Source of the DNA: Lasiosphaeria ovina
Taxonomy: Eukaryota > Ascomycota > Sordariomycetes > Sordariales > Lasiosphaeriaceae
Direction of reading: 5' to 3'
Assembly (NCBI GenBank): GCA_033439765.1
Contig: JAULSN010000005.1
Coordinates: 3,363,001-3,427,000 of the forward strand
DNA length: 64,000 bases
The notes below the pieces were generated by a model that searched no databases, was not told where the DNA came from, and worked only from the letters and a program-made list of their open reading frames with translations. Of the stretch, positions 34,510 through 45,120 are shown piece by piece. How positions within the stretch are numbered: the stretch's first letter is position 1; each line of letters starts with the position of its first letter. Made by a program: the position numbers and the translations under genes.

Positions 34510-35794
34510 ATGGCGTCCACACAACACGTCCTCCTCTCGCCCGCCGAGCTCGCCTACCTGCATGCGGCGCTGTCTCTGACGCCGCCGATCCGGCCCGACG
34601 GCCGCGCGCCGGCCCAGTTCCGCCCGCTCGTGGCCGAGACGGGCATCCTGCCCGGCACCAACGGCAGCGCGCGCATCTGCTTTGCCGACGGCACCGAAGC
34701 GATTGTCGGCGTCAAGGCCGAGGTCGAGCGCACGCGGCTGGTGGACGGTGCGACTGCTGGCACGGAGTGGAAAGAGGGTGGTAGTGCGAGGGGTGAGGGC
34801 GAGGATGATGATGGGGGGGACAAAGCGGGCGACAGCGACTGGGTCGAGCTGACGGTCGAGATCCCCGGCTACCGCGACGACGACGCTGGCACGGCGTTTC
34901 TGGCCGCCATGCTGAGCGAGGCGCTGCTTGCCGACGGCGCGTTCGCCAAGCGCCTGTGGATCAACCGCCGTTTTCACTGGAAGCTGTATCTCGATGTGGG
35001 TTTCTTTCTTTTCCCTTTTTATTCTGTTCTGTCATTGGCCCCGCCGGGGGGATCTTTTGCTCTCGGCCACCCAGAGCCGGCATGACATGACTTAACACAC
35101 CGTAAACAAGAGAAAGACGCTAACCGCACAACACACAAACGTACAGGTCCTCCTTATCTCGCCGCCTCTCTCGTATCCGCTTCCGCTGCTGTCGCTGACG
35201 ACGCACCTGGCGCTGCTGGCAACGCGCCTGCCACGGCTCAAGTCGGAGGGCGACGAGGACCCATTCTTCGACGACGACTGGGCCGCCGCCCGGCACCTGT
35301 TCCCGCGCAGCAGTAGCAGCACTACGAAAGAATCCGCGAGGCCGCCCGTGACGCTGTTGGTTATGGCGGTGGGGAACAACATCATCTTCGACCCGGCTAA
35401 GGAGGAGCTGGCGGTGGCGGACGTGGCGCTGGCCGTGTCGGTGGCGGAGGACACGACGGCGGCGGCTACGACGGCGGCGACGATGGACTTGGACGACGCG
35501 GCGGCCCCCGCGGCACGCAGCCTCCGGCTGCTGTCGATCCGCACGATAGACCCGCCGTCGCGGCTGACGCCGCCGGGCGTGCCCAACGCCGCCAACAGCG
35601 CCTACGGCGCGACCACGGCGCAGAAGCAGCCCGAGGCCAGGACGGCAGAGGCCGAGGCCGTCGAGGGCGTCTGGAGAGCGCCCAGAGGAGGCGCTAAGCC
35701 GCTGGTCATGGCCGCGCTCGTGCAGAAGGTGCTGGAGAAGGGCGGCGTGGCCGATGAGATCCTCGACGCTTTGGACGCGGTGGATCTGGGATAG
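34510..35794 (+). CDS. rrp42: exosome core subunit RRP42
   Basis: Exons 34510-34995 and 35147-35794 are joined across a 151-nt intron (donor GTGGGT, acceptor GTACAG, phase 0) and give 377 residues. The RNase PH-like start is diagnostic: LSPAELAYLHAALS, SIRPDGR-type PPIRPDGRAPAQFRPL, then NGSARICFADGTEAIVGVKA. The second half continues with YLDVLLISPPLSYPLPLLSL, PVTLLVMAVGNN and IFDPAKEELAVADVALAVSV. RRP42 is one of six catalytically inert RNase PH-type subunits of the exosome ring used in 3'-end RNA processing and decay. The protein is about 110 residues longer than yeast Rrp42, from an acidic Gly/Glu-rich insert (about 85-115) and an Ala/Asp-rich stretch (about 310-335). Convergent with the mitochondrial gene ending at 35998. 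Confidence 0.92.
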
Positions 35795-35997
35795 AGAGAG
35801 AAAAGAGAAAAGAGAAAAGAAAAATGATTACAGAGTACTGTCGTACTGCCTCTCGCCTTGATGTTTCTGTCTATTTACGCCACTCCCTTCAGCTAAAGCA
35901 GTTGATGGGGAGGAGATGCTCCAGGCCTACGGTCAGGACAGTTGGCGCCCCCGACCCCTACTGTGTATGTACATAGATATAGATATATTGCCATTCA

Positions 35998-37025
35998 TCA
36001 AAAGATACCCAGCCACTTCTTTCTCGGCTCTCCTTGCTGCGGCGCTGCTGCCGACGAAGACGCCACCCCGTCCTTAGTAGCAGCTGGCGGCGGCAGAACC
36101 TGCTCGTCAGTGTCAGGCCGCACAGGCGACGCGGAAAGCGCCTCGGCGTGCGCGCGCGCGGCGGCCTCGGCGGCCATCTCGGCGTCGGTGCGGATCGTGG
36201 CCTGCTTCAGCCCGAAGAACCCTTGCTCCTCGGGCAGCCCGTGCGCCTGCCGGTACAGCTTGCGCTTCTCCACGTCCTCGACGTGCCGCTTGCGCTTGCG
36301 GTCCGTCTCCGCCGCCCGGTGCATCGCGTTCATGCGCACCACTTCGATTACCTGCCGTGTGGACGCGATCGGGTGCGCCGCCATGTCGCTGTAGGTTGGG
36401 AGCAGGTCGACAAAGGGGGACGTCCGCTTGAAGTTCTCTGTGAATGTGTACACGGCGAGTGAGGTGAGTGTTCCCTGGGATGTTGTTAGTTGCGGGTGTG
36501 TGGGGGGGGGGGTGAGAGTGAAAGTAAGAGTGAGTAAGAGTGAGTAACAGTGAGTGAGTGAGCGAGAGTGATGAGAGTGAGACAGCGAGTGAGCGACGGC
36601 GAGAAACAACTCACGAGCGTGATGGCCATGTGCAGGCCGCGGCTGTTCCAGAACCACTGGCCCCACGTGCCCGGCGGCGGCGGCAGGCCCGGGTAGTCCT
36701 TGGCCCGCTGGCGCTGCACCTCGTCGCTGCTCAGCTCGCCGCCGTAGTGCCGCGGCAGGGCGCCGCCCTTGCGCGGCAGCCGCGCCCCGTGCGACGGCGG
36801 GTTGAACCGCTCCGGCTTTGCTAGCACGTTTCCCGGCCCTGCTCCTGCGGAGGAGGAGGACGGCTTCTTGGAGCTCGAGCTGCTGCTGCTGCTGCTGGCG
36901 AGCCGTACGTATTGCGGTGCCGGCCCGGCTGAAGCTGTCGTTCCTGCTGCGACTGCCGCTGCTTGCCGCCAGATCAGCCCGTGCTGGGGCAGTAAGAACC
37001 GCGGGATAGACGCTGCGCCCGCCAT
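35998..37025 (-). CDS. mitochondrial single-pass membrane protein, unknown
   Basis: Exons 37025-36615 and 36474-35998 are joined across a 140-nt intron (donor GTGAGT, branch CAACTAAC, acceptor CCCAG, phase 0) and give 295 residues. The N-terminus (MAGAASIPRFLLPQHGLIWR) is a basic amphipathic presequence, followed by a poly-Ser run coded by a GCT repeat near 36880-36898. The core has RFNPPSHGARLPRKGGALP, YPGLPPPPGTWGQWFWNSRG and, across the splice, MAITLGTLTSLAVYTFTENF, which is a likely inner-membrane helix. The tail is long, helical and basic (AAETDRKRKRHVEDVEKRKL). No known family was recognised. The layout resembles small fungal inner-membrane proteins of respiratory or ribosome-associated assemblies (inference). 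The intron is filled by a GTGAG/CACTC-type simple repeat. Confidence 0.78.
36512..36595. repeat. GAGTGA/GTGAGT simple repeat inside an intron
   Basis: Degenerate tandem GTGAGT, GAGTAA and GAGAGTGA words fill most of the 140-nt intron of the mitochondrial gene. Because GTGAGT is itself a donor sequence, the array offers many cryptic donors on the plus strand and none on the transcribed strand. Confidence 0.7.
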
Positions 37026-37824
37026 TGTGAGTGTGTGGTGGTGGTGGTGGTTGAGGGTTCAATTGGTGTGCGGGAGCCGGCGCGTCAAACGCCTCAGAAC
37101 CGAGGTGCGTCGTCGACGTTGCGGCTCAATTCAGTTCTTGAAGGAGCTTTGACGCGAACTGGATACATGAAAATTACAGCAGCTTAGCTTTGCCTTGTGC
37201 AGCCTTGGCGCGGAGGTGGGTGAGGCACCTTGGGTACTTGGGTACCTCGTTGGTCAGACTGGGAGGCCCGGGGGTTTCAGTCTGTGTGGCGCAACAACGC
37301 AGCATGCCTACGCCACATTCGATGATGATGGATATACGTGTGTGCCTGTCGATTTTACCTCCTTTTTGGTCTAGCGGCTCTTTTCTTCAAAGGAACGGGC
37401 ACGCAGCTCCGCCGACGCTCCACGGCAAAGCGCAGGCAAATGGAAACCTGGCCCGGCCTTTTCCGATTTCGCCCGCCATTCCCTTAGTAACTCTCGGGAT
37501 CTGATTGGCGCGCCGTCGTCAAATCTCCACTTTCTCTAGCCCCAACTGTGGCTCTTGCGCCCGGGAGGCTACTGTAGTAGGTCATCCGATTAAAAGTTGG
37601 AAAAAAAAGATCCCGGCACAAGGCGAGGCCAAGCCAAGGAACGCAAGCTGTGTGGTTCGCCTTGGTTTTCTTATTTTTCTGGAAACTCCCTCCTTCGCGA
37701 CTTCTTTCCCCCTTCTTCCAACTTCTACCTTCACGAACAAACGAAATTCTCCCAGCATATCCTCAATCGACTCTCTATCACGCCTTCTAATCCTTAATAC
37801 CACTACACCACAACATCCGTCACA
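37026..37824. promoter_or_regulatory. divergent promoter region, mitochondrial protein / cytochrome c
   Basis: Contains two ATTGG words (reverse CCAAT) at 37062-37066 and 37504-37508, and a C/T-rich leader (37660-37820) before the cytochrome c start. CCAAT is the site of the HAP complex, which controls respiratory genes in fungi; function here is inferred. Confidence 0.45.
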
Positions 37825-38840
37825 ATGGGCTTCAAGTCGGGTAAGACAATGGTTTTTCTGTTTTCTCCAACTCCGGGGGATAATTTTTTTTGTTGGCCCG
37901 CCGTCCGCCTTCGTCGTCACCGTCACCACTCCCACCCCCCCCCCCCCCCCCCGAGAGATCTAGCCCCTTGCGAGCCATTGGCTGCCCACACGTGGCCCGC
38001 CGATGCTAGCACCCGCTCTCCTGGCTAGAATCGGTGTTGATCCCCCCCCCGTCGGCCCTCATTCTTTGCCAAGTCGCAAAGAAGAAGCCATGGTGGCTTG
38101 TTTTGCGCCGAGCGACGGCGGCGCCGCAAACATGCGCGCTGCGGCATTTTTCCGCCCTTCCCGAGTTCGCAAACCTCGGCTGCAAGCCTGGGTCGGCATA
38201 ACATCACGGCCAGAACGAGACCGGGAGCCTTTTTTCCTTGTCGAACATGGAATGCCTTTTATTTTCTGGACGGGAGCTTTGGCGCACTTTTTCTCGTGCC
38301 TTGCCTTGCTGCGTTATTTCACATGTTGCTGCTTCAGGTTGCTGACGTGTGACCGTTGGAATAATCAGGCGATGCTAAGAAGGGTGCGAACCTCTTCAAG
38401 ACGCGGTGCGCGCAGTGCCACACCCTCGAGAAGGACGGCGGCAACAAGATCGGCCCCGCGCTCCACGGCCTCTTCGGCCGCAAGACCGGCTCCGTCGACG
38501 GCTACGCATACACGGATGCCAACAAGCAGAAGGGCATTACTTGGAACGAGGACACTCTGGTACGGCCCTCTCGTGAAGATTGACCTACCAATCTGCGCGA
38601 AAATTGGTGGCTAACACAAACTTTTTCGCCTTCTAGTTCGACTACCTTGAGAACCCCAAGAAGTTCATCCCCGGAACCAAGATGGCTTTCGGCGGCCTGA
38701 AGAAGGACAAGGACAGGAACGACCTCATTACGTATGTCTTCTCTCGCCTCTTCGCTTATCCGAACAAACCCATATCCCAGGGAGAAAAAAACTAACCCAT
38801 TTCCCACCTATTTAGCTTCCTGAAGGAGTCGACCAAATAG
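37825..38840 (+). CDS. cyc-1: cytochrome c
   Basis: Four exons (37825-37840, 38369-38559, 38637-38731, 38816-38840) join in frame to exactly 108 residues, the length of Neurospora cytochrome c. The haem site is C19-A-Q-C22-H23, the distal ligand is Met85 in PGTKMAFGG, and [13 protein letters not shown] surrounds the haem. It carries electrons from complex III to IV in the intermembrane space and has no cleavable presequence, which fits its import route through haem attachment. The first intron is long (528 nt) and lies after only 16 coding nucleotides. It contains a C run of about 18 nt (37935-37952). The other introns are 77 and 84 nt. Confidence 0.97.
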
Positions 38841-39533
38841 AGAAAGAAAGAAAAAAGACGCGACGACGGTGCTATGGGCGGTGGCGGTTGTAGTTTGTTA
38901 CGTGTTGTATTAATAACGGGACCCTTTTGCATTAGAACGGCTGGCTTTGCACATTATTGTACCATAGACGCTAGACCAGTGCTCGGCGACCCGACATATG
39001 ATTCCCTACTCTTTTTTTCCCTCTGAAAGCCTTTTTCCCTCTTTTTCTCTCCACGTGCCTAACATAAACCAGCCGCACTCATGCTCGCATTTTTAAAGAG
39101 GACAACGGTGTGATATGACAATTGGCAGGATGGGCATGTATCGTTTGTATCTAAGGCTCGTAACCGGACAGACAGTACAGAATCTCAAACTTTGACGTGA
39201 GAGCATTGTTGTCCCCTCCATGTCTACATCCAACCCGCTTCTATTTATCTAAACCTGGTACGCCCTTCATACATAAGAATATAGGGCGACCTATGCTCGT
39301 ACACAGCCTGAGTGAGAGCAGACAGAAACCCAAGGAAGAGCTGAGTGTGGAGTGCGTTGCGTTGTTTTGCCTTGTCCCCCTCGTGATGGCACCCGAGACT
39401 CCTTTTTTAATTTACGTAAATATAAAAAAGAATTCAACTTTTGTCTCTCCCTTCATGATGGCATCCTACTCCACCACACTGCTCCCGAGGCAGCAGTACC
39501 AACACCCCTATAGCCAACACTTCTCTCTTCGAC
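38841..39533. other. convergent intergenic region
   Basis: 3' flanks of cytochrome c and the sphingosine-phosphate lyase genes; T-rich tracts near 39012-39048. No gene seen. Confidence 0.4.
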
Positions 39534-41390
39534 TCAGGCCTTGTACAGCAGATCCAAAAAGCCCCTCGCCAGGTCGACGACGACGCTCTTGTTGGGCAGG
39601 CTGCCGGCGACGCCGTACAGGGCGGCGGCGTCGCCCGTACCCTTGCCCTTGGCGCCCTTGCCCTCGACGGTGCGCACGCGCTCCTTCTCGCGCTCCTCCT
39701 CGACGACGGCCTCGAGGTCAGCCGCCAGCCGCTCCCACACCTTGGAGAGGGGCAGCGTCATGGCCACGTGGATGGCAGGCGGGTTCTGGAGGGCGTTGAG
39801 GTGCCACCCGCGGGCCGTCATGCCGTCCGAGATGTCGTACACGTCCAGGTTGCGCGCCCGGAACGCCACCACGCTGACCAGCGGCTTGCCCATGATCTCG
39901 AGCTCGGCCGCCAGCGCCGGCGTGTCGCGGATGCGCTCGGCCAGCTTCTTGGCGGACCCGACAATCTGCTCGCAGCTGGCCAGGTAACCCGCCTCGCCGA
40001 CCGTCACGAGACTGGCCCAGCAGGCGGCGATGAGGGCCCCGGGACGGCTGCCGGCGATACCGGGCGACGCATACACGCCGCCGCTCCAGCTCGGGTCGAT
40101 AAAGTACTGATATGTGCGCAGCTCCTGGGTCCGATACAGCACCGTGCTGCTGCCCTTGGGCGCGAAGCCGTACTTGTGCGTGTCGCAGCTGATGCTGGTG
40201 ACGCCCTTGAGCCGGAAGTCAAATGGCTCCGCCTCGAAGCCGGCCTTCTCGAGGAAGGGCATGAGGAAGGAGCCGAGGCAGCAGTCGACGTGCAGCGGCA
40301 GGCGGCGTTTGAGCGCCAGCTTGGACAATGCGCTGATGTCGTCCATGATGCCATGCGGGAAGTTGGGCGCCGACCCCACCAGCAGGATGGTGTTGCTGTT
40401 GATCAGGCGCGACACGCGGCGCACGTCCACCTGGTAGGTCGGCGCAGGGCACGCGACCATGTGGGTTTTGATCTTGAAGTACTCGCCGGCCTTGCGGAAG
40501 GCCGTGTGGGCCGTCTCGGGGAGGATCATCTCTGGCTCGGTAATGCCGCGCTCGGCGTACGCCTTTTGTCTCGCGCTCAGGCAGGCGGATAGGATGCTCT
40601 CGGTGCCGCCGCTGGTGCTGACGCCGGCGGCGCCGACGGGGGCGTTGAAGAGTCCGAGGACCATGGCGACGACCTCGGCCTCCATCTTGCGCACGCCGGG
40701 GAAGACGTCGGGGTGGATGGGGTTGGCGACGGTGAACTTGCCGTAGGCCTCGGTCTGCAGGCGCAGCAGGTCGTCCTCGCCGTGGTAGACGGCGCCCGAG
40801 ACGTAGCCGTCCTCCCAGCGCGTGTGGTCCATGGTGGCCAGCGTGTCGAGCTCCTTGCGCACCGCGTCCTCGGACCAGCCCTCCTTGGGCAGCGTCAGGT
40901 AGCGCGTCGTGCTGGCGGGCACCATCTTGATCTGCAGCTTGGCGAGGGCGTCGTGCACCTGCTTGCGCACCTGGGTGCGGACGCCGGGCATGCGCAAGAA
41001 GTAGCCATAACCGATGCGCTGGGCGTTAGCGTACAGCTCGGCCAGTGTGCCCAGCAGCCCGCGGCCCTTGAGCTTTAGCAGCACGCGTCGCGTCCATCGC
41101 AAGACGAAGAGGAAGAAGACAATGTTTCGCAGCCTGTGTCTGGGGTTAATTGGGTTTCCTGCTTACTCCTTGGCGAGTCGGGCTGTGTGCATAATAAACA
41201 CATGGAGGGTGGTAATACACGGGAAGGGATGGGATGGAATGGCGGGAGGAAGGCGGGAGTAGGTAGTGCTTATCCCTATAAGATAACAAAATAATCAAAG
41301 CACTGACAGATCCAGGTTCAGCAGCTGCAGCGTATTGGCCGGCCGCGATCTCTTGACAGTGTTGAAGCTCTCTCGTAAGCTCACGGGCAT
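39534..41390 (-). CDS. dpl1: sphingosine-1-phosphate lyase
   Basis: Exons 41390-41308 and 41133-39534 are joined across a 174-nt intron (donor GTCAGT, acceptor ACACAG, phase 2) and give 560 residues. Exon 1 supplies the N-terminal anchor, which continues across the junction as LLRNIVFFLFVLRW, an ER membrane segment typical of this lyase. The catalytic part is a PLP fold-type I decarboxylase-like domain: GVSTSGGTESILSACL, HVDCCLGSFLMPFLE and the PLP-binding Lys348 in SCDTHKYGFAPKG. The enzyme cleaves phosphorylated long-chain bases to a fatty aldehyde and phosphoethanolamine, the exit step of sphingolipid catabolism. A C-terminal charged, repetitive stretch (EEEREKERVRTVEGKGAKG) is an extra surface segment. 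Confidence 0.93.
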
Positions 41391-42835
41391 GCGGGAAGTG
41401 CCCGGCATCCTTCCGAGTTCGGATTTCAACCGCGAAACTTGCCCCCCAAAAACCGTCGCAACCAAATACCTCAAGTATCAGTCTCAGTATCAGTACCAGG
41501 CCGTCAACGCTGAGCCGTTTGTTCTCTGAAGGGCCAAGGAAGAGCGAGCAAGGCCGTTTGCGCTGCTCGTTTCGCCACCTGCTGGTCTGGTCAGGTCTGG
41601 TTAGGTAAGGAAGGCCGAAGCTCGCTGCCTCAGTCAGGTTGTGCGTGCCGTCAACTAGACCCAGGCCGACCTCGATGCCCGGGACATTGGTGCTTCTGGC
41701 AGGGTGGGTAATAAAAAAAAGGAAGCTGGCGGGGATTCTGGCTTCACTTGTTAGTCGAAAAGATTATAGACCATCAGAGTCCGAGGTGATGTAAAAGCTC
41801 GGGCTTTGGGGCGACTGGGCCTTGCAAGACATTACGTAGTACGCAGCGGATTTACATACCTAGCGAGCTATCCGTACTCCGTGCTAGTGAATGGGCGACG
41901 AGATGGTCGAGTCCCGCGCAAGCCGTCACCTACCCCACCACGCTGCTGAGCCGAGCAGCGAGCCATCCATCACATGCGTCCCCAAGGTCCCGTTCTTTCT
42001 ACGTTCGGCACGGAGCACACTAGCCCCAGCGCGTTTGACCGTTTTTGGCCACCAAAGCTTACGCTCCAGAACGCCCCTTCCCTTCTTTATCAGTTATTAG
42101 GTCGTCAACGAGGCAACATGTCACGAGAGCCCGGCCAGGGACCCTCTTTTGGAGCAACGCTCGTCGGAGTGTGGTTGCCAATGTGGCAGCAGCAGCATTG
42201 AACTCGTCACGTTGCCTCGGAAGAGCACCAAAAGAAACAAGGAATACGCATGCCTAGGTAGGTAGGCTGGCAGTCAATTAACGAAAATGACGACGAGGCC
42301 TGGCCGTTTCCCGTGACATCCCCCTTCACACTCCCCAGTTTATAACCAAATACGAACGTCTATCGCGTGCAGGAAGCAGAGTGCAGAACAAAACAAGCCA
42401 ATCTGCATCCATACCATCCATATATCCATATACAAAACACCGCGGCCAACGTCCGTGATGGCCGGCTTTCTACCCCGAAAAGAAGTGGGCTTGCAGAGCC
42501 AAGCTGCGCAATTACCATGAACGCACCCCGCGTGTCCGTACCGTAATCCAACTGCCCGCCCCTTTACACCTCCGTCGCGAATAGTAAAGGGCAAAAGGGG
42601 TTGCCGCCATCCCAACAGAAAATTCACGAAACGCCAGTTTTACATGTTCCTCTGAGAACCAAGAGAAGCGCCTCATCCATGGGTGATTATGGAAGCGCAT
42701 GCTTAGAGTAGTAGTGGGGTAGCAGCGGTGAGGAGAAAGGCTATCGTTGGCTCGTTGCCGAATGTGACGACAAAATGTGGTTTCGTTAATCGCGTGGAAG
42801 ACGGTTGTGGCCATCGACCGTCCTCCCTTTCTTCA
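41391..42835. other. intergenic, no gene recognised
   Basis: No domain-bearing ORF. A CCTAGGTAGGTAGG word lies at 42253-42266. Confidence 0.45.
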
Positions 42836-43947
42836 TCATGAGTTCTTGAACGCCGTCCGCCATTTCTGGGCGAATTTCTGTGACTCGACTTCACAGGCAA
42901 TCGGATTTTGTGCCTGGCAGTCGACAAACCGAATGGCAATATCCCCGTCCTGGTATTCGGCTCCCTTGCTGGCCTTGCTGTACGAATTGATGGTTCGCTG
43001 GTCTACGAGGGCCAGCTTCGCTAGTATAGTAGGATGCCATTGCACGATATGTTCCTAATAAGCGGTTTAGCGCCTGGGTTCACGTGTCCTGGTGCGCTCA
43101 AGACTTCGAGACTGGGCGCCGCCCTCGGGAACTCACCAGCGCATGTGTCTCGGCTTTCTGGAAGTTGTAGCTCCTGTAGAGCGGGTCGAACCAAGTCTCC
43201 AAGAAGAACTTTGCCCAGTCTCCGTTCCGGAGTATGTAGCTGCCAGACGAGAGCCCTTCCTTGTCCTGCGTCAAGACGAAGTCGACGTCCTGCCCCTTGA
43301 GATGGCTGAACGTCTTGATTATGCTGTCTGGAGGGACGACTGGATGATCCTTAATCATCAACTTCTCCAACCTAGACGACTTCATCACGTGGTCTTCAAT
43401 CTTGAGGCGCGGGTTCATCACGAACGAATTCTGGTCGAGGTGCCAGACGTAGTTGCAGTCCGGAAACTTGGTGAGCGCGTGGCGCATCGCCACCACAGTC
43501 GTCCAGGATGCCGGCGCGTTCTTCAGATCGTAATCGCCCACCTTGGGGAAGAAAGTCTGGTAACCTAGAGACGATCCCAAGTCAGAATCGTGGGGGCCTT
43601 GGGGGGAGGGGGCATCGTGCCGCCGACGGACTGCGTCACGTACCGTGTCTTTCGGCATATTGTATCCTGTTCTCCTTCACCGCATCTATGTATGCTTTGT
43701 TGTACTTTACCTCGTCGAGCACCGTCACCAGCACCACGGGCGGCTTTCCTGACGGCCTGTGCTGCGAGTATGCGCCATGCCCATGCCCATGGCTCACCCG
43801 GGTGACGAGGTATATGAAGGTGATGAAGGCGAGCCCGGCGAGGGCGATGAGCTGGAGACGGCTCCGCCTGAATCGCGGGAGATTGGACGAGCGCGGGAGG
43901 TATGGCGGAGGATTCGATGTCTTCCGCGGAGGGTATGCGAAATGCAT
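42836..43947 (-). CDS. GT34 (GMA12/MNN10-type) glycosyltransferase
   Basis: Exons 43947-43644, 43564-43137 and 43054-42836 (introns 79 and 82 nt, donors GTACGT and GTGAGT) give 316 residues. The N-terminus is a short cytosolic tail with a signal anchor at about 30-49 (LQLIALAGLAFITFIYLV). The luminal domain has PPVVLVTVLDE, NRIQYAERHGYQTFFPK across the first splice, then WTTVVAMRHALTKFPDCNYV and WHLDQNSFVMNP, SSGSYILRNGDWAKFFLETW, and a C-terminal EHIVQWHPTILAKLALVDQR and QDGDIAIRFVDC. This is the GT34 layout of Golgi alpha-1,2-galactosyl- and alpha-1,6-mannosyltransferases (MNN10/MNN11, GMA12). The DxD region reads LDQNS rather than a plain DxD. It probably extends mannan chains on N-glycans; the exact linkage is not inferable. 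Confidence 0.85.
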
Positions 43948-45120
43948 CGCCGGCAGCAGCGGCCCAGGCGTCCCCTAGGCCCGGTACAGAGTGGCCCGCG
44001 ACTCGTACAACTATATCTCCAGTCGAGAAGCGAAGCAAGGCATGCACGGTCGGGATGGCTTCGAGGCCGGTTTTCGTCTGACGGGACAGGTGGCCAGCGG
44101 GGGCAGCGCGCAGGTTTGGATAGGGAGGTGTCGCAATCAGGATTTATTCGGATTTGCTGTCTGTCAGCCGGGCAGGTCGAGAGGGCACAGGTTTGGTTTG
44201 GTTTGGTAGCACATCTAGGTGTCAGGATTGAATAGACATTGGCGAGATTGGCTGGCGACGCTGTGCCTCGTACACGGACCCGGCCCGCAAGAAGGTGTCG
44301 AGGTGGGCGCGGACAGAGAGGAGCGAACGACTGGGCAAACTCGAACTCAGGGAGAGTAAATGCATACAGATGTTTGCCAAAGCCAAGCAAGCCGCCACAT
44401 TCGTCGAGTGTGGATGCCGATGTCGATACGGATCGAATTGGTTTGGAGTCCAGAGGTCCCTGAATTGCCAGGCGCTCTGTCAACTCGGAAATCGGCAAGG
44501 GAGTGGTGACAGGTGGCAGCCGCTGCCATTAGCTGTAGCAGGGTCCCCAGTCCCCACATCAAATTTTAGCGGAACGGCGCCATAGTCTTATCGACTCCCT
44601 TCGTAGTGTCGTGATAGAGACTGAGAAAAGCCAACGAAAGATGTCTTCATCTACCTGGCCCACTCTCTGGGTACTCTGTTACAAGAGGATGACCCAATTG
44701 ACATTCATATACAGAAATACGGCTATATTAATGAACTAAATCACAATTCAATACACAGCTTGAAGAGAGACGAAATGGCTATAAGACGTGCTTTGCGAAC
44801 AGGGTTAGGGTTCACCGCTGAATCTTCCTTGCTCAATCTTTTTCCGAGTTGCTGTTATAGTCGCTACCAAATTTTGGTTTCGTCGCTTGTGAAGCTCAAC
44901 AGGAATACATTTTTAGACTCACCGTGTAGCGGACGGTTACTAATGTCTCAAATATGAGCTGGAAGAACGGAATTTGACCCAACCACATCGTCCCTTCCTC
45001 AAAAGCTCAAACTCAGCCAACACTACCCCACTTGGTTGTCGTGGCGAGTGAGGACCTCAAACTATTTTCCTTCACTGAACTTTCCTGTGATGCAGTCGTT
45101 CTGCAACACCAACTCCCAAC
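43948..45120. promoter_or_regulatory. divergent intergenic region, GT34 / Rix7-like
   Basis: Contains AGGGTTAGGGTT (two telomere-type units) at 44801-44812, about 310 bp before the Rix7-like start. A fragment near 44640-44680 weakly recalls a lipase GHSLG motif but is not supported. Otherwise no gene. Confidence 0.4.

Noticed and set aside
39768..41102. Long plus-strand ORFs of 274 and 121 codons
   Set aside because: Antisense to sphingosine-1-phosphate lyase, which is certain.
44640..44690. Short stretch reading VFIYLAHSLGTLL, reminiscent of a SesB hydrolase motif
   Set aside because: Only one motif, needs a frameshift to extend, and flanks show no other hydrolase features.
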